Virus record (IMG/VR): IMGVR_UViG_3300000553_000375
Coordinates: 1-21,934 of that record
DNA: 21,934 nucleotides
From: a virus
Reading direction: 5' to 3' (one strand)
Numbering within the stretch: the stretch's first letter is position 1; each line of letters opens with the position of its first letter. The notes beneath the pieces are model-generated. The model was not told the origin of the DNA. It saw only the letters and a program-made list of their open reading frames with translations, and did not search any database. The position numbers were made by a program, and so were the translations under genes. Below, one piece after another: positions 21,302 to 21,934 of the stretch.

Positions 21302-21934
21302 TTATGTTATAGCAGCTACGAACGTATTGTTTGCAGTTCCATCTAAACAGAAATACTTAACATACATCGTATTATGAGAACTGAGATAAAAAGATGCGCC
21401 GCCTGTAGCTTGTGTTGAAGCAACACCGTGGTTAAACTGCTGAGTACCACCGACATTGTTAAAGATGAATAGCTCAACTACTTTACCAGCAGTAAGATTC
21501 TGTAAGTTAGCAGTAACTGTTCCATCGTTAGTATGAATATGGACAAAGTTGTCCGATGCAAAATCAATTAAAACTGTATTTGATATTACGTTTGCTATTC
21601 TTACGTTAGGAACCTCGTAAGCTGTATTTTGTACGGTATTGTCAGTAAAAGTAATAGTTGTATTTGCTTTGATGTCTTGGTTAAAGACAACGCTTGTGTT
21701 TACGGAAGTAGAACCGACTATCAAATTTTCCGATGTATTTGCTAACTGAATAGTATAGTTTTGTAAAATGATCCCACCAGCATTGAATCCCGCATTGGCG
21801 TTATATGCCGTGTTTGTTCCTGAACCTTGAGTGATATAGAATACCTGATTCGCAACTGACAATATCTGATCTGGACCACCTAGAGTGTCCGAAAAGGTAA
21901 TGGAGTTAGAACCAACATATATTGAATCCCAGCG
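21302..21934 (-). CDS. Structural (tail/fibre-like) protein, 5' end cut by window edge
   Basis: The C-terminal 210 codons of a larger gene; the frame is open to the window edge, beginning RWDSIYVGSNSITFSD. An internal TTG at 21862 is not the start. The sequence is Asn/Thr/Ser-rich and beta-rich with repeats such as TITFTDNTVQNTAYEV, similar in style to the 12847-13917 protein (which also has TFPDTTLQYTAF), the usual appearance of tail or fibre proteins in cyanophage-like myoviruses. No catalytic motif. Confidence 0.75.
   Translation of the reverse strand, partial: RWDSIYVGSNSITFSDTLGGPDQILSVANQVFYITQGSGTNTAYNANAGFNAGGIILQNYTIQLANTSENLIVGSTSVNTSVVFNQDIKANTTITFTDNTVQNTAYEVPNVRIANVISNTVLIDFASDNFVHIHTNDGTVTANLQNLTAGKVVELFIFNNVGGTQQFNHGVASTQATGGASFYLSSHNTMYVKYFCLDGTANNTFVAAIT

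Overview
The window is part of an AT-rich genome of a large T4-related tailed phage (a myovirus of a Gram-negative host). The signs are a class Ia ribonucleotide reductase (NrdA/NrdB), ThyX, a gp61-type primase, a phage-style structural cluster, tightly overlapping genes and several exact T4-type late promoter boxes (TATAAATA). Every gene except two small membrane-protein genes (8244-8950) lies on the minus strand, so the transcriptional order runs from high to low coordinates. The exact host and species cannot be told from the sequence; the structural proteins resemble those of cyanophage/pelagiphage-like T4 relatives.

Right half (about 21934 down to 11564): late virion genes. In transcription order these are the C-terminal part of an Asn/Thr-rich structural protein, a DUF6321-like protein, two genes whose N-termini resemble the T4 capsid-targeting peptide (a 51-aa protein and a HAD phosphatase), a membrane-anchored Lys/Pro/Ala-rich protein, a Dps-like ferritin, three linker-rich probable virion proteins (606, 166 and 463 aa), a 53-aa ORF, a 338-aa structural protein behind an exact late promoter, a fibre-like protein with a gp53-like tip, a conserved phage protein, an HExxH metallopeptidase and a coiled-coil protein with a C-terminal membrane segment.

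Middle (11499 to 8951): replication and nucleotide genes. These are the primase, an AbrB/MazE-like protein, flavin-dependent thymidylate synthase, a 49-aa protein and a SprT-like metallopeptidase, with at least two sigma70-like promoters. Two coupled plus-strand membrane proteins follow, divergent from nrdA.

Left (8109 to 1): the ribonucleotide reductase locus, heavily invaded by mobile genes. nrdA is in three pieces. Piece 1 ends with the N-half of a split intein placed exactly after the thiyl-radical cysteine (C439). Piece 2 begins with the intein C-half and carries only about 48 residues of extein and tail. A GIY-YIG homing endonuclease separates it from piece 3, which encodes the rest of NrdA. 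An endonuclease-associated relic ORF lies between the two intein halves. Intact nrdB follows, then an exported NUC-family nuclease, an acidic protein, a SegE-like GIY-YIG endonuclease, a tRNA with anticodon UAA, a YkuK-family RNase H-like protein and a partial HNH homing endonuclease.

Most notable pattern: all three complete or near-complete homing endonuclease genes start behind the same device. A T4 late-promoter box overlaps the 5' arm of a hairpin whose loop holds the ribosome binding site and whose 3' arm reaches into the ATG. Read-through (early) mRNA should hide the RBS, whereas mRNA started at the late promoter would lose the 5' arm and be translated.
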